Source: Flavobacteriaceae bacterium
GTDB taxonomy: Bacteria > Bacteroidota > Bacteroidia > Flavobacteriales > Flavobacteriaceae
Direction: 5' to 3'
Length of the DNA stretch: 8,146 nt
NCBI GenBank assembly: GCA_030694835.1
Contig: JAUYUF010000209.1
Span: 1-8,146, forward strand
A model generated the notes under the pieces. That model was not told the DNA's origin. It ran no database searches and worked only from the letters and a program-made list of their open reading frames with translations. Shown in pieces: positions 1 through 4,039 of the stretch. Made by a program: the position numbers and the translations under genes. Each line of letters opens with the position of its first letter. Within the stretch, counting starts at the first letter, position 1.

Positions 1-13
1 GGGGGGATCACTG

Positions 14-85
14 GGGGCTTGAACTGGGGCTTGATGGAGGGCTACCAGTAGGGCTGCACGGAACACTAAGCAGGTTGCTCGGGGT
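14..85 (+). repeat. 12-bp periodic GGGCT array (copy 1)
   Basis: GGGGCT or AGGGCT recurs at 14, 26, 38 and 50, exactly 12 bp apart. After a degenerate unit at 62 the phase resumes with GTTGCT at 74, followed by CGGGGT. The second array at 4576-4666 has the same period and a similar ending (ATCGCT CGGGGT). Function unknown; iteron-like protein binding sites are one possibility. Confidence 0.6.
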
Positions 86-469
86 TTTCTGAATGGGAAC
101 GATCGGGTGCGTTGTGTATAACTTGTAGGTTATATGAGCTTAGGAATTGTGATGGGCTCCCGATTGGTGTGGAGTTGCTCGGTTGGTGTGCTGGGAAATC
201 AGGTCCGGGTGAAGTTTTGTTAGGTGGTATTGACGTGGTGGGCTTCTTGAACTGGGGAGTCCGCTGAGTTTAAACCTTTACTGAAGGTCCTGGAATTTCC
301 GAGATTGGGTTTACTTCGAGAGTCTGCGGAGTTCGGAGAACATGGCGGAGTAGACGCGTCCCATTCCCCCAATTTAATTCACAGAACACCGTCGGAGATG
401 GGTTATTCGAAGTTTATTGAATTCTCGGAACGGTCTCGGAATTGTTCGAGTTCAAGTTTAGTTTTTTCT

Positions 470-500
470 CGTGTGCGTGTGTACACGTACGTATATACGT
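470..500. repeat. Alternating purine-pyrimidine tract (Z-DNA-prone), copy 1
   Basis: Thirty-one consecutive bases alternate strictly between pyrimidine and purine, mixing CG, TG, CA and TA steps. Bases 468-497 match the reverse strand of 1150-1179 at 23 of 30 positions, and all but one difference are transitions, which keep the alternation. Such tracts can adopt left-handed DNA under negative supercoiling. Confidence 0.7.
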
Positions 501-534
501 TAAACCAGAGCTCTCTTTTTCCCAATTTAATATT
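499..534 (+). repeat. Dispersed repeat GTTAAA..AGCTCTCT..AATTTAATATT, copy 1
   Basis: Three blocks, GTTAAA, AGCTCTCT and AATTTAATATT, occur in the same order and within the same 36-bp total span at 5119-5154. Both copies are preceded by CTCGTGT about 28-31 bp upstream (468, 5091). Here the element leads into the AAGTGA-type sites; at 5119 it leads into the DnaA-box cluster. Confidence 0.65.
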
Positions 535-547
535 GAGAACCGTTCTC

Positions 548-639
548 AAGTGAGGTTCCCTCAGGTTCTCCGAGAAGTGACGATCCCTCAGGTCCAAAGT
601 GAATCGCCCTCAGGTTTCCAAAGTGAATGGGATTCAGGT
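548..639 (-). repeat. Four tandem AAGTGA-N7-TCAGGT sites
   Basis: AAGTGA followed by exactly seven bases and TCAGGT occurs at 548-566, 575-593, 597-615 and 621-639. Read on the minus strand each is ACCTGA-N7-TCACTT, the same family found on the plus strand near 5385, 5414, 6500, 6531, 7005 and 7035. The inner TGA-N7-TCA is symmetric and the fixed spacing suggests a dimeric protein binding site. The regulator is not identifiable here. Confidence 0.65.
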
Positions 640-723
640 TTCCGCGCCGAGGGGGCGACCCTCGAGCCTGATATGCCCCAGGAGGGGACCCATAGGGGGC
701 TGTAGGCGGCGTCAGGGCGCCCC

Positions 724-739
724 AGAATGCTAGCATGCC
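724..739. repeat. Palindromic element copy 1 (ATGCTAGCAT core)
   Basis: The core at 727-736 is intact but the outer arms have decayed (AGA..GCC). A CCTTAGAACGC box begins 29 bp after the core start, and the following CTGAGGGC is shared with the copy at 4528, so this is a true member of the bipartite repeat family even though no gene precedes it. Confidence 0.65.
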
Positions 740-792
740 CGCTGACCCCCTACCCCCTTAGAACGCTCCTGAGGGCCGCGCACGCCAAACCG

Positions 793-810
793 CCCCGGTT
801 CGGGTCGGGG
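793..810 (-). terminator. Possible terminator of the minus-strand gene
   Basis: CCCCG (793-797) pairs with CGGGG (806-810) around an eight-base loop, downstream of the stop of the 836-1093 gene in its direction of transcription. There is only a short T stretch after it on the minus strand, so the call is weak. Confidence 0.3.
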
Positions 811-835
811 ACGGGTTGGTGTTAGTGAGGGTTGT

Positions 836-1093
836 TCACCCTATCGGCGAGCGGTAGGTGGGGCGGGGGATATTTGGCACTGCTGCCTCAATTGCGTTGA
901 TTCCCTCCTGAATGAAACGTGACGCTTGTTCAAGATCCATGGTCACCGTGATTTTGCCATCCGGTGTCACGAACGTGAATTCGATTCGCGGTAGCATCCC
1001 GATGGGCAACTGATATACTGCACGGGATGCCGAAGCCGTAAGTGAATCGACCTCAATTTGCTCTTTGGGCGGGGCGTGCTTGCGCTTGATCAT
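836..1093 (-). CDS. Small hypothetical protein, leaderless, minus strand
   Basis: 85 residues starting MIKRKHAPPK. I chose this start, not the longer frame to 1192, because ATG at 1093 sits exactly six bases after a TATGAT -10 with TTAGCA 17 bp further upstream, the same arrangement used by twelve plus-strand genes here. The N-terminal 30 residues are basic and polar. Residues about 30-52 look like a beta hairpin (PRIEFTFVTPDGKITVTM) followed by an amphipathic helix (LEQASRFIQEGINAIEAAV) and a Pro-rich tail. There is no signal peptide or membrane segment. I do not recognise the family. It is the only convincing gene on the minus strand, divergent from the HTH gene at 1362. Confidence 0.75.
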   Translation of the reverse strand: MIKRKHAPPKEQIEVDSLTASASRAVYQLPIGMLPRIEFTFVTPDGKITVTMDLEQASRFIQEGINAIEAAVPNIPRPTYRSPIG

Positions 1094-1128
1094 GCCCCGA
1101 TCATATCGCATGGGCGCGCGATTGCTAA
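1094..1128 (-). promoter_or_regulatory. Leaderless promoter for the 836-1093 gene
   Basis: On the minus strand the -35 is TTAGCA (1123-1128), the spacer 17 bp, the -10 TATGAT (1100-1105), and the ATG follows after six bases. Transcription should begin at or next to the start codon. Confidence 0.7.
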
Positions 1129-1149
1129 GGCGGTGCGTCATGCAATTTT

Positions 1150-1187
1150 TATTCACGTACGCGCACGCACGCGCGCGAGTATATATG
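1150..1187. repeat. Alternating purine-pyrimidine tract, inverted copy 2
   Basis: Strict alternation runs from 1154 to 1177 and again from 1179 to 1187, broken by a single purine-purine step. It is the inverted partner of 468-497. It lies upstream of the minus-strand gene and of the HTH gene at 1362, between divergent transcription units. Confidence 0.65.
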
Positions 1188-1216
1188 ACCACGTCGCTCC
1201 TGTCAAGGTGCCAGGC

Positions 1217-1234
1217 CCCCCCAGAACTGGGGGG
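1217..1234. other. GC hairpin upstream of the HTH gene
   Basis: CCCCCCA (1217-1223) pairs with TGGGGGG (1228-1234) around GAAC. It is followed on the plus strand by an A-run, not a T-run, so a Rho-independent terminator is unlikely in that direction. It separates the divergent units and could be an insulating or regulatory hairpin. Confidence 0.4.
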
Positions 1235-1245
1235 TAAAAAATGCC

Positions 1246-1283
1246 TTGACTGCCTAGGGTGAGGGGGGCGCGCATGGTAAAGT
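1246..1283 (+). promoter_or_regulatory. Possible promoter region of the HTH gene
   Basis: A TTGACT hexamer (1246-1251) is present but no -10 lies 16-18 bp downstream. The best TANNNT is TAAAGT (1278-1283), 26 bp away. The gene must have a leader of some 75 nt or more. The leader contains a CTGCC/GGCAG hairpin (1308-1322). Either an activator is needed or the promoter is elsewhere. Confidence 0.3.
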
Positions 1284-1361
1284 ATTCATATCAACCGAAA
1301 CGATGAACTGCCAAAAGGGCAGGGCGCAAAATCGATTGATGAACCAAAAGGAGTGACCATC

Positions 1362-1598
1362 ATGGCCACCATCAACATCAGCGACCTGGCGACCGAGCTC
1401 GGCACCGACCCCCGCACCGCGCGCAAGTTCATGCGCTCGGTCACCCCCGCCGACGCGCACCCCGGCAAGGGCGCCCGCTGGTCGATCGAGAAGCGCGAGG
1501 TGCGCTCGCTCAAGTCGAAGTTCGCGCGCTTCGAGGCCGACCGCGCCCCCGCGCCCGAGGTCGACGACGAGGTCGAGGTCGAGGTCGAAACCGACTAA
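1362..1598 (+). CDS. Small HTH DNA-binding protein with acidic tail
   Basis: 78 residues beginning MATINISDLATELGT. The first ATG has an SD, AAGGAG (1348-1353), eight bases upstream, so unlike most genes here it has a real leader. Residues 4-30 read as a helix-turn-helix or Lsr2-C-terminal-like DNA-binding segment (DLATELGTDPRTARKFMRSV). This is followed by a basic wing-like stretch (KGARWSIEKREVRSLKSKF) and an acidic tail of repeated Glu-Val codons. Proteins of this shape recur in actinophages and are usually annotated only as HTH or Lsr2-like; I am confident of DNA binding, not of role. Nearly every codon ends in G or C, the strongest codon bias in the window, suggesting high expression. 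It lies about 65 bp upstream of the parS site. Confidence 0.85.
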   Translation: MATINISDLATELGTDPRTARKFMRSVTPADAHPGKGARWSIEKREVRSLKSKFARFEADRAPAPEVDDEVEVEVETD

Positions 1599-1604
1599 CC
1601 CTCA

Positions 1605-1640
1605 CCGACTGCCCCTGACCCCCTCACGGGGGCAGTTCGG
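1605..1640 (+). terminator. Hairpin terminator after the HTH gene
   Basis: ACTGCCCC (1608-1615) pairs with GGGGCAGT (1629-1636), extended outward by CCG (1605-1607) and CGG (1638-1640) across a bulged T. It begins seven bases past the stop codon. No long U-tract follows. Confidence 0.6.
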
Positions 1641-1642
1641 TG

Positions 1643-1661
1643 TGTATCGTGGCACGATACA
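1643..1661. promoter_or_regulatory. 19-bp perfect palindrome beside parS
   Basis: TGTATCGTG and CACGATACA flank a single central G (1652): nine-base perfect arms. It lies three bp from the parS-like site and just past a terminator hairpin. It looks like an operator for a dimeric regulator or a second centromere-type site. I do not recognise the binding protein. Confidence 0.55.
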
Positions 1662-1663
1662 AA

Positions 1664-1679
1664 TGTTTCACGTGAAACG
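1664..1679. promoter_or_regulatory. parS: parS-like ParB binding site
   Basis: GTTTCACGTGAAAC (1665-1678) is a perfect 14-bp palindrome identical to the parS core known from Streptomyces and matching the Bacillus consensus TGTTTCACGTGAAACA at 15 of 16 positions (1664-1679, last base G). In bacteria this site loads ParB for chromosome or plasmid segregation. No parA or parB gene is visible in the window, so either it is encoded outside or the host ParB is used. Confidence 0.8.
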
Positions 1680-1777
1680 TCCAAAGGGATTCATGTTTGG
1701 TCGGGGGCGGTAGAAAAAACGCTTCACATCATCCTACCATAATAACAACGTCATGCCCTAGGAGTGGAGCGAACAAC

Positions 1778-1809
1778 TTATGCACATGTTATTCACAGCC
1801 TGTGCATAA
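1778..1809. promoter_or_regulatory. DnaA-box-like cluster 1
   Basis: TTATGCACA (1778-1786), TTATTCACA (1789-1797) and inverted TTATGCACA (1801-1809) each differ by one base from the classical box TTATCCACA. The outer pair forms an inverted arrangement and is followed by CTCGA, as is the cluster at 5162-5211. Confidence 0.6.
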
Positions 1810-1835
1810 CTCGAGGGCGTAGAAGCGTCCCTGGC

Positions 1836-1848
1836 GGGGGCGACCCCC
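1836..1848 (+). terminator. GC hairpin ahead of bipartite element copy 2
   Basis: GGGGG (1836-1840) and CCCCC (1844-1848) with a CGA loop, five bp upstream of the palindrome at 1853. Hairpins precede the other palindrome copies as well, but no gene ends here and no U-run follows. Confidence 0.35.
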
Positions 1849-1852
1849 ACGT

Positions 1853-1891
1853 GGTATGCTAGCATACGCCTTGACTCCTTGCCGCCTTAAA
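1853..1891 (+). repeat. Bipartite element copy 2: palindrome plus CCTTAAA box
   Basis: GGTATGCTAGCATACG (1853-1868) with the box CCTTAAA (1885-1891) starting 29 bp after the core start, the same distance as in the other copies. Confidence 0.75.
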
Positions 1892-1920
1892 CAGCCGGCC
1901 TAGGATCGATCCTAAGGAGG
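1879..1920 (+). promoter_or_regulatory. Possible promoter with SD leader
   Basis: TTGCCG (1879-1884), a 16-bp spacer and TAGGAT (1901-1906). The -10 is the left arm of the perfect 14-bp palindrome TAGGATCGATCCTA (1901-1914), which would place an operator over the start of transcription. A strong SD, AAGGAGG (1914-1920), follows at once. GATCGATCCT recurs at 1970-1979. Confidence 0.35.
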
Positions 1921-1926
1921 GGGCAT

Positions 1927-2046
1927 TTGAGGGTGGGCAACTATGCCACTCAAGTCGGGGCATCCTTACGATCGATCCTGGGGCCTTCTATGACTTTGAA
2001 TAGATCCTTGACATGGTGGGGGGAGCATGAGATGATGAACCTATGA
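1927..2046 (+). CDS. Possible 39-residue peptide with TTG start
   Basis: A frame opens with TTG six bases after the AAGGAGG at 1914-1920 and runs 39 codons to TGA. The peptide (LRVGNYATQV...) has no recognisable feature beyond a tryptophan pair near residues 30-31. Its 3' end contains the -35 and -10 of the next gene and overlaps that gene's ATG, a layout also seen for other neighbours here. The SD is the best evidence. Codon use is unremarkable and the rare start lowers confidence. It could instead be a leader peptide, or not translated. Confidence 0.3.
   Translation: MRVGNYATQVGASLRSILGPSMTLNRSLTWWGEHEMMNL
2008..2042 (+). promoter_or_regulatory. Leaderless promoter for the 2043 gene
   Basis: TTGACA (2008-2013), 17 bp, GATGAT (2031-2036), six bases, ATG. 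The -35 is ideal; the -10 lacks the usual first T. Confidence 0.55.
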
Positions 2047-2201
2047 CAACATGCATCCACTGCCACCAACTCACCTGCGAGGCGCCCGCATACCTGGGAG
2101 TCGCATTCATCCACACCTCGGGTTACCAGTTTTGCACGATCGCGGGGTCGGTTCAATTGACCAAGGCGACCCCCTCGAATGACCTTGCGACCGCGCTCTA
2201 G
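2043..2201 (+). CDS. Small Cys/His-rich, putative zinc-binding protein
   Basis: 52 residues starting MTTCIHCHQLTC, read from an ATG exactly six bases after a -10 box, with no SD. Cysteines at 4, 7, 12 and 31 and histidines at 6, 8 and 24 suggest a zinc knuckle of the kind C-x2-C ... H-x6-C. That pattern resembles short CxxC proteins common in actinophages, where the second half carries a His and a Cys. Metal binding is inference, and no catalytic function is implied. The last 17 bp of the gene contain the -35 of the next gene's promoter. It was too short for simple ORF filters but fits the promoter grammar and ends cleanly at TAG. Confidence 0.65.
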   Translation: MTTCIHCHQLTCEAPAYLGVAFIHTSGYQFCTIAGSVQLTKATPSNDLATAL

Positions 2202-2219
2202 GCATGATATCATTGAATT
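2185..2219 (+). promoter_or_regulatory. Leaderless promoter for the 2220 gene
   Basis: TTGCGA (2185-2190) inside the 3' end of the upstream gene, 17 bp, TATCAT (2208-2213), six bases, ATG. Confidence 0.65.
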
Positions 2220-2402
2220 ATGAATGACAACGACACCGACCTCCCGCCCTACGCCGACCCTGCAGTCGCATTCGGGATTCGGGTCGATATGATCAGTCAG
2301 CAGATCATCGACGACATCGAGGGTGACGACGATCACTTCACGATGATCGCCGGCATCATCGCCAACCTTGCGGCATACCTTGCGGATACGGTGGAGGGAT
2401 GA
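2220..2402 (+). CDS. Acidic small hypothetical protein
   Basis: 60 residues, starting MNDNDTDLPPYADP. The start is set by the -10 box six bases upstream; there is no SD. The protein is strongly acidic (many Asp, including GDDDH at about residues 35-39). A helical middle (MISQQIIDDI) leads to a hydrophobic, alanine-rich C-terminal helix (MIAGIIANLAAYLADTV) that could pack against a partner or a membrane face but is short for a membrane span. Family not recognised. The promoter of the next gene is embedded in its last 23 bp. Confidence 0.75.
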   Translation: MNDNDTDLPPYADPAVAFGIRVDMISQQIIDDIEGDDDHFTMIAGIIANLAAYLADTVEG

Positions 2403-2414
2403 TATGATCGAAGC
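2380..2414 (+). promoter_or_regulatory. Leaderless promoter for the 2415 gene
   Basis: TTGCGG (2380-2385) inside the upstream gene, 17 bp, TATGAT (2403-2408) directly after its stop codon, six bases, ATG. Confidence 0.75.
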
Positions 2415-2555
2415 ATGATCAACACACAGGATGAAGGTTGCAAGGATTCGGCATGCAAGGATGCATGGAGGTGGCATCAGCATATCGATTCGGTTCCCGG
2501 TTGGGTCGGCGCGATTTGGGTCGAGGATACAGGGTTGGAGGATTGGGAAAAGTAA
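2415..2555 (+). CDS. Trp-rich small hypothetical protein
   Basis: 46 residues starting MINTQDEGCK and ending LEDWEK. It is below the usual ORF length cut-off but has the full -35/17/-10/6/ATG promoter and is followed directly by a terminator hairpin. Five tryptophans in 46 residues (AWRWH, PGWVGAIW, EDW) and two cysteines in a repeated CKD context (residues 9-11 and 14-16) are notable. The charge is acidic. No family is recognised. The first codons ATGATCAAC are shared with the genes at 2706 and, nearly, at 5479. Confidence 0.7.
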   Translation: MINTQDEGCKDSACKDAWRWHQHIDSVPGWVGAIWVEDTGLEDWEK

Positions 2556-2560
2556 GGGCA

Positions 2561-2584
2561 TAGGGGGCTCTCAGGAGCCCTCTA
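2561..2584 (+). terminator. Hairpin terminator
   Basis: GGGCTC (2565-2570) pairs with GAGCCC (2575-2580) around a TCAG loop, extended by a G-T wobble and TAG/CTA to 2561-2584. It starts five bases after the stop of the 2415 gene. Confidence 0.65.
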
Positions 2585-2603
2585 ACGCTGTAGGGGTTGG
2601 AGA

Positions 2604-2643
2604 GGTATGCTAGCATACCCACGACGCCGCAGGGGCTCCCAAA
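2604..2643 (+). repeat. Bipartite element copy 3
   Basis: Perfect GGTATGCTAGCATACC (2604-2619), then TCCCAAA (2637-2643), one base off the usual 29-bp phase, and an A-run (2651-2656) where other copies have ACAAAGT. It sits 20 bp past a terminator hairpin and before the promoter of the 2706 gene. Confidence 0.75.
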
Positions 2644-2670
2644 CGCCCTCAAAAAATGTTCGGGAAAACC

Positions 2671-2705
2671 TTAGACGAGGGGGGCAGGGGTGGTATGATT
2701 AAAGC
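2671..2705 (+). promoter_or_regulatory. Leaderless promoter for the 2706 gene
   Basis: TTAGAC (2671-2676), 17 bp, TATGAT (2694-2699), six bases, ATG. Confidence 0.7.
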
Positions 2706-2876
2706 ATGATCAACGACACCGACCGCATCTCCCCCGCTCAGGCGGAGGCAATCGCGCGACGCATCGAGGCACGCTATGCGGCGCTTCAGTTCGCTCCCCT
2801 GACTCGCCTGCCCGACACATCGCGCAACATGCAGCGCGCCTCAGGGCGACGCTCGTCGCGCCGATTCATTCTCTGA
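2706..2876 (+). CDS. Arg-rich small hypothetical protein
   Basis: 56 residues starting MINDTDRISPAQAEAIARRI. The start is fixed by the leaderless promoter; there is no SD. The N-terminal half is a predicted amphipathic helix rich in Ala and Arg (AQAEAIARRIEARYAAL). The C-terminal 20 residues are strongly basic (GRRSSRRFIL), which would suit nucleic-acid or acidic-partner binding, by inference only. No family is recognised. It heads a two-gene group with the 2919 gene, whose own promoter starts eight bp after this stop. Confidence 0.65.
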   Translation: MINDTDRISPAQAEAIARRIEARYAALQFAPLTRLPDTSRNMQRASGRRSSRRFIL

Positions 2877-2883
2877 TTGCTCC

Positions 2884-2918
2884 TTGACAACCGCCTCTCA
2901 CCCCGTTAGGATGCTAGC
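2884..2918 (+). promoter_or_regulatory. Leaderless promoter for the 2919 gene, overlapping an ATGCTAGCAT palindrome
   Basis: TTGACA (2884-2889), 17 bp, TAGGAT (2907-2912), six bases GCTAGC, ATG. The -10 end, gap and start codon together spell ATGCTAGCAT (2911-2920), the core of the dispersed palindrome, but the outer arms and the 29-bp partner box are absent. Confidence 0.75.
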
Positions 2919-3152
2919 ATGACAAACAACGACATCATGATCACCGACATCACCGGCGAGAAGCGCCGCTACCTCGCGCTCATCTCCCTGAGGGTCCGCC
3001 TCCGCACCGAACTGCGCGGGATGAAGTTCACGAATCGCGGGGCAAGCACCTTGACAATCTGCACCTGGTGGGGATATAAGGGGCCGAAGTCCAAGCAGAA
3101 GGCGCTCATCTGGGTCGAGGACGAGATCCAGAAAATCCTTGACAAAGGCTGA
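2919..3152 (+). CDS. Basic small hypothetical protein
   Basis: 77 residues starting MTNNDIMITDITGEKRR, leaderless start. The sequence is basic in the middle (LRVRLRTELRGMKF). It then gives a short beta-like stretch with paired tryptophans (TLTICTWWGYKGP) and a C-terminal helix (ALIWVEDEIQKILDKG). The compact alpha/beta pattern could suit a small DNA- or protein-binding fold. No named family is recognised. It is followed after seven bp by a strong hairpin, ending the two-gene unit with the 2706 gene. Confidence 0.75.
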   Translation: MTNNDIMITDITGEKRRYLALISLRVRLRTELRGMKFTNRGASTLTICTWWGYKGPKSKQKALIWVEDEIQKILDKG

Positions 3153-3159
3153 AAACCCT

Positions 3160-3190
3160 GGGGCTCTCGCGGACCACTCGCGGGGGCTCC
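3160..3190 (+). terminator. Hairpin terminator with G-U pairs
   Basis: GGGGCTCTCGCG (3160-3171) can pair along all twelve positions with CGCGGGGGCTCC (3179-3190) around a seven-base loop, using three G-U wobbles. On the minus strand these become A-C mismatches, so the hairpin is meaningful only in plus-strand RNA. Two Ts follow. Confidence 0.65.
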
Positions 3191-3230
3191 TTGGTGTGGA
3201 TGGCTCCCTAAGGCCCTGGCGGTATAGGGT

Positions 3231-3269
3231 GGTATGCTAGCATGCCGGGCGCCATGCCACGGCCTTAAA
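3231..3269 (+). repeat. Bipartite element copy 4
   Basis: GGTATGCTAGCATGCC (3231-3246) with CCTTAAA (3263-3269) 29 bp after the core start and ACAAAGT (3277-3283) after that, as in the copy at 3625. Confidence 0.75.
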
Positions 3270-3295
3270 TCGCCGCACAAAGTTTCCAGTTCACC

Positions 3296-3331
3296 TTGAC
3301 ACAAGGGATGACGAGGGGGTATGATTGTCAT
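3296..3331 (+). promoter_or_regulatory. Leaderless promoter for the 3332 gene
   Basis: TTGACA (3296-3301), 18 bp, TATGAT (3320-3325), six bases, ATG. It settles the start at 3332; the in-frame upstream TTG at 3296 is the -35 box itself. Confidence 0.8.
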
Positions 3332-3574
3332 ATGACGAACATGAACAAGAAGCAGATCGCTTCATATATCAATGATCACAAGAGCGAAATCGACGCACTG
3401 ATGACGTCGCTCGAGGTGCAGGGTCACATAAATGCACTCTATAGCGCAATGCGACGCGAAATCGTTGCGGCACTGCCGGACACATCGTCGAATGAGGCAC
3501 TGCGTATCGAAATCGCTGCCATGACATATCATCACTATTTCAAGCACTGGGTCGAAATCGGCGCCGGCGAATAG
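3332..3574 (+). CDS. Helical small hypothetical protein
   Basis: 80 residues starting MTNMNKKQIASYINDH. A longer frame exists but its extra codons are the promoter. The sequence is almost all helix-forming: residues 5-35 (KQIASYINDHKSEIDALMTSLE) and 40-60 (ALYSAMRREIVAALP) look like two amphipathic helices, then a His/Tyr-rich turn (MTYHHYFKHWVE). There is no membrane segment. No family is recognised. It forms a single-gene unit bounded by a terminator and repeat elements on both sides. Confidence 0.75.
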   Translation: MTNMNKKQIASYINDHKSEIDALMTSLEVQGHINALYSAMRREIVAALPDTSSNEALRIEIAAMTYHHYFKHWVEIGAGE

Positions 3575-3579
3575 TCGCC

Positions 3580-3608
3580 CCTCAGCGACCCTACGGGGTC
3601 GTTTGAGG
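3580..3608 (+). terminator. Two-tier hairpin terminator
   Basis: Inner stem CGACCC (3586-3591)/GGGTCG (3596-3601) with a TACG loop, then TT as a bulge, and an outer stem CCTCA (3580-3584)/TGAGG (3604-3608). The terminator at 4482-4509 has the same plan. Confidence 0.65.
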
Positions 3609-3624
3609 CGTGTTCGATTCGACG

Positions 3625-3663
3625 GGTATGCTAGCATACGGTGTACCCTGCTACGGGCTCAAA
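3625..3663 (+). repeat. Bipartite element copy 5
   Basis: GGTATGCTAGCATACG (3625-3640), GCTCAAA (3657-3663) 29 bp after the core start, then ACAAAGT (3671-3677). It lies between a terminator and the next promoter. Confidence 0.75.
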
Positions 3664-3679
3664 CGGCCTTACAAAGTCC

Positions 3680-3734
3680 TTCGTCTTCTCGCTCGGGTGT
3701 GATATGGTAGGTCTACAACCACCAACCAAGGAGG
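3680..3734 (+). promoter_or_regulatory. Promoter plus SD leader for the 3740 gene
   Basis: TTCGTC (3680-3685), 17 bp, TATGGT (3703-3708), then a leader of roughly 25 nt carrying AAGGAGG (3728-3734) five bases before ATG 3740. TTCGTC is also the -35 of the 4360 gene. This is the one promoter in the 2043-4895 cluster that gives a leadered message. Confidence 0.55.
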
Positions 3735-3739
3735 AAGCA

Positions 3740-4027
3740 ATGGACACCGAACTCACACCCAAGGGCGCCACGATCATGCAGAGGGCTCGGGAGGATTACC
3801 TCACGGGACTCGAGCGCAAGGCGCTCAAGAAGGCCCTCAAGCACAAGCAGACGACCGCGAGGATGCAGGTCGTCGGGGATGCCGACCGACTGGCCATGAT
3901 CGCTCGAGGGTGGACCGTCGAGTCCGACAACAGCTATCAGGGCGGGGTCTATCGCGAGTGGTTCCACAAGGCGATCATGACCAAGGACATCCTTCAAATT
4001 CACCTTGACGGGGTACGCGCCGGCTGA
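3740..4027 (+). CDS. Small hypothetical protein, SD-led
   Basis: 95 residues starting MDTELTPKGATIMQ. A longer open frame exists upstream, but the perfect AAGGAGG at 3728-3734 and the promoter at 3680-3708 fix this start. The first 55 residues are helical and basic (EDYLTGLERKALKKALKHKQTTARMQ). The rest (ARGWTVESDNSYQGGVYREWFHKAIMTKDILQIHLDG) has an alternating beta-like look with conserved-type Trp and Tyr. No family is recognised. It leads a four-gene unit (3740, 4040, 4132, 4360) whose second promoter begins inside its final codons. Confidence 0.8.
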   Translation: MDTELTPKGATIMQRAREDYLTGLERKALKKALKHKQTTARMQVVGDADRLAMIARGWTVESDNSYQGGVYREWFHKAIMTKDILQIHLDGVRAG

Positions 4028-4039
4028 TATGATCATAGC
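4005..4039 (+). promoter_or_regulatory. Leaderless promoter for the 4040 gene
   Basis: TTGACG (4005-4010) inside the upstream gene, 17 bp, TATGAT (4028-4033) right after its stop, six bases, ATG. Confidence 0.75.

Larger units (their letters stand above)
1..835. other. Long non-coding, repeat-rich region
   Basis: No reading frame here has a convincing start: none shows an SD at proper spacing or the -10/6-nt/ATG arrangement used by genes further on, and the open frames cross repeats. What it holds is a 12-bp periodic GGGCT array (14-85), a 31-nt alternating purine-pyrimidine tract (470-500), a perfect gapped inverted repeat TTGAGAA/TTCTCAA (533-549), four tandem AAGTGA-N7-TCAGGT sites (548-639), and one copy of the ATGCTAGCAT palindrome (727-736). 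The style resembles a control or origin region more than genes. Confidence 0.6.
1599..2042. other. Candidate origin/partition locus
   Basis: This 444-bp interval contains at most one weak small frame. It holds, in order, the HTH-gene terminator, a 19-bp palindrome (1643-1661), a parS-like site (1664-1679), a DnaA-box-like cluster (1778-1809), a GGGGG/CCCCC hairpin (1836-1848), a copy of the bipartite repeat (1853-1891), and a TAGGATCGATCCTA palindrome (1901-1914). Combining segregation and initiator motifs in one gap points to a replicon control region, by inference only. Confidence 0.5.

Noticed and set aside
548..639. Tandem repeats as a CRISPR array
   Set aside because: Units are about 19 bp, imperfect, with spacers of only 2-8 bp; no leader or cas gene.
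527..736. Minus-strand frame over the tandem AAGTGA sites
   Set aside because: Its peptide only reflects the repeated DNA (IHFGNL.. repeats); no start signals.
1853..1868. Palindrome as back-to-back -10 boxes (TATGCT in both directions)
   Set aside because: No consistent -35 lies 17 bp from TATGCT in the copies checked, so a promoter role is not supported.
1950..2561. 203-codon open frame on the minus strand
   Set aside because: It lies antisense to three consecutive genes with matching promoters, has no SD or -10 at its start, and reads like complement of GC-rich codons.
2969..3331. 120-codon minus-strand frame
   Set aside because: Antisense to the 2919 gene and through a terminator and the palindromic element; no start signals.
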